From NCBI GenBank assembly GCA_949752745.1, contig OX457028.1:3695996-3759995 (forward strand): a DNA stretch of 64,000 bases, read 5' to 3'. Each line of letters opens with the position of its first letter. Positions within the stretch are counted from its first letter, which is position 1. The notes under the pieces are model-generated. The model was not told the DNA's origin, made no database searches, and was given only the letters and a program-made list of their open reading frames with translations. Both the position numbers and the translations under genes were made by a program. Source of the stretch: Protula sp. h YS-2021. Taxonomy: Eukaryota > Annelida > Polychaeta > Sabellida > Serpulidae. This document shows positions 62,302-64,000 of the stretch, one piece after another.

Positions 62302-64000
62302 GGTAAATTTCTGATACACTTTTTAATACCACCTTATACAGGAGAAGGGGTTAGAGCAGTCATCAAAGGTATATGCGTCTGTGAATATGGGCGCATTTAA
62401 GTTGAAAACCGGTTCTTCTTCTCAGCTAAAAGCCAGAATATTGGCCAAAAACCAATGTTTTTAAAAAGTATCTCCTCCTAGCGTTTCAATGGAAACGCTT
62501 TAATTTTTGGTAATTCGCCAAAAATTAGAGAAATATTGGCTTGGTAAAAAAAAATTAGTAAACTCTAAGCTCACACTAGAGAAATGGCCTTACTGTCTAG
62601 AAATTTTGGTTAAAGCTAGAAGTTATTGATACTTAACTGGCTTTTACAGTTTTTTCGCTTTCAAAAACAAGTGAGGGAAACATTGGCAAAACTGTAATTA
62701 CTTACTAAAATCTTAACTAAAGCTAGTATTTAATCGTAACGTCTTAAAATTTTAACGAGGAAAGCGGACATTACTTAATTTTAAAACTTAACTGATGCCA
62801 GAGAAATTTAATAAAAATACGGGATTATCTGATTATTACTGGTTTTCTTAAATACTAGACTCTTGACTAACGCTAGTAGTATGATATGAAAGTCTCAACA
62901 TTTTCAATGAAAGAAGTTGACATTGTTACCTACCTGGCTATTTTTATAATTATTTTTGGTTATTTGACAAAACCTTGGGGGAAATATTCTTACTGAAAAG
63001 TAACCAAACACCACAGCCTACTCTTTTGAAGTTTTGGTTGATGGTACCGAGGATTGGTACCTACATTTCTTTGAAGCGGCCTATGTGCCCATTTGGTTAT
63101 TTGGTTTTCCATGATTAGAGAAATGTGGCAGAAATATTGAGAAGAAATAATTTCTCACCAAAAATCTTAAATAAGCCTAGTTATATAATCTTATACTATA
63201 AATTGAATTAGTGAAGATAGCATTAGAACCTACCTGTTACTTTCTTTGATGATTCGCCAAAATATTTCAGAAATATTTGCGAAACAGCAATTTCTTAGTA
63301 GGAAAGTGATTACATTGTGAGAGAGACATGTAAGAGACACATGTGTCTATCTTTCTATTTCTTTTTTAGAGATTTTCAAAAACTTGTAGAAAATTTTGAC
63401 AAAATCCAAATTGTTTTAGTAATCTCTTTATTGTGAGCAGGGAAACAACGTTACTGACTTGAAGTTTCCTAATTCCAGAGAAATAGCCTTTTTTTAAATT
63501 TTAGCTAAAGCTATTTCCAATGTTATTCAAATGGATGTTCCCTTTTTCCCATGATTCGGAAAAAATACTCAAAGAATTTGGCGAAAAAACTAATTTCTTA
63601 TTAAAATCTTAAGGCTAAAATCTTTCTGTATTAAATTTTAAAACAGCGAATCAAACCATAGTACTTCCTACTACTTTTTTGTGAATAGCCAAAATTAGCC
63701 AAAAACCTATGTTTAGAAAAAAACGTATTTTTTAAAAGAAAAGTTAATAAATCCTGATGGAATGTGTGGGTGTCTATCTGGCTATTTGTTTTTCTTAACA
63801 GCTGGCGTCTTTTTTCAGCAGTTGGCGGAAATATGCGCAAAAAGCTGTTTTCGTAAATTATTAACAGAAATTAGTAAAATAGTCCTACTCTTGTTAAGTG
63901 TTAAGCAAGTGTATCAAGAATTACTGTCTACCTGGCTATTACTTTATAGTGATTCACAACAAACTGGCTTTGCTATTATTATTATTGTTACTTTTTATTG
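62302..64000. repeat. Diverged AT-rich repeat region
   Basis: Words such as CCAAAAATTAGAGAAATATTGG, AATTTCTTACTAAAATCTTAA and CTACCTGGCTATT recur every ~150-250 bases to the window end. This suggests an old tandem array. AATAAA at about 62810 could serve the CILP-like gene. No coding sequence. Confidence 0.55.

Overview
The window is nuclear DNA of an animal. The genes carry GT-AG introns, and their products are animal families: an actin maturation protease, a galactose 3-O-sulfotransferase, a multi-pass receptor-like protein and a CILP-like extracellular protein. Introns and intergenic DNA are crowded with microsatellites, minisatellites, MITEs and old transposons. I infer a marine invertebrate, most likely a lophotrochozoan such as a mollusc. 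No species can be named from the sequence alone.

Layout. 1-4030 is a compact 4-kb element with ~1-kb terminal inverted repeats. It carries two convergent genes, an acidic zinc-finger protein and a basic PC4-domain protein, and both ends carry tRNA-like sequences. This is the most unusual object in the window. 4031-5720 holds CRE-like palindromes, short telomere-like motifs and a direct duplication. 5721-18070 has no confident gene, but contains a 1.55-kb element with 139-bp tandem repeats and a GC-rich inverted-repeat element. A THAP-like exon lies near 18.1 kb. 19.4-22.4 kb is a PIF/Harbinger transposon: a four-exon transposase on + and a divergent, probably broken Myb/SANT-like partner gene on -. 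23.8-28.3 kb holds two inverted ~300-bp repeats around a decayed non-LTR retrotransposon (24.4-27.5 kb) and the first exon of ACTMAP.

ACTMAP (27581-32858, +) can be reconstructed as six exons in perfect phase, giving 301 aa. Its catalytic-histidine exon is followed by three degenerate tandem copies. A GAL3ST-like sulfotransferase (33312-34805, -) converges on it. 35.9-42 kb is repeat-rich: a TAA-flanked MITE, a GTGTTG array, a 1.8-kb 30-bp satellite with higher-order structure, a tRNA-derived SINE-like piece and a CGTATA-rich inverted-repeat zone. A four-exon multi-pass membrane protein resembling a rhodopsin-type GPCR occupies 43206-46693 (+). A CILP-like secreted or membrane-anchored protein with an Ig domain runs from about 50743 to 62301 (+), with minisatellites in several introns. 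62.3-64 kb is diverged AT-rich repeat.

How they relate: the host genes look independent. The two genes of the 4-kb element probably work together, since they face each other and take their promoters in or next to duplicated arms. The Harbinger transposase and its Myb-like partner form the usual two-gene transposon module.
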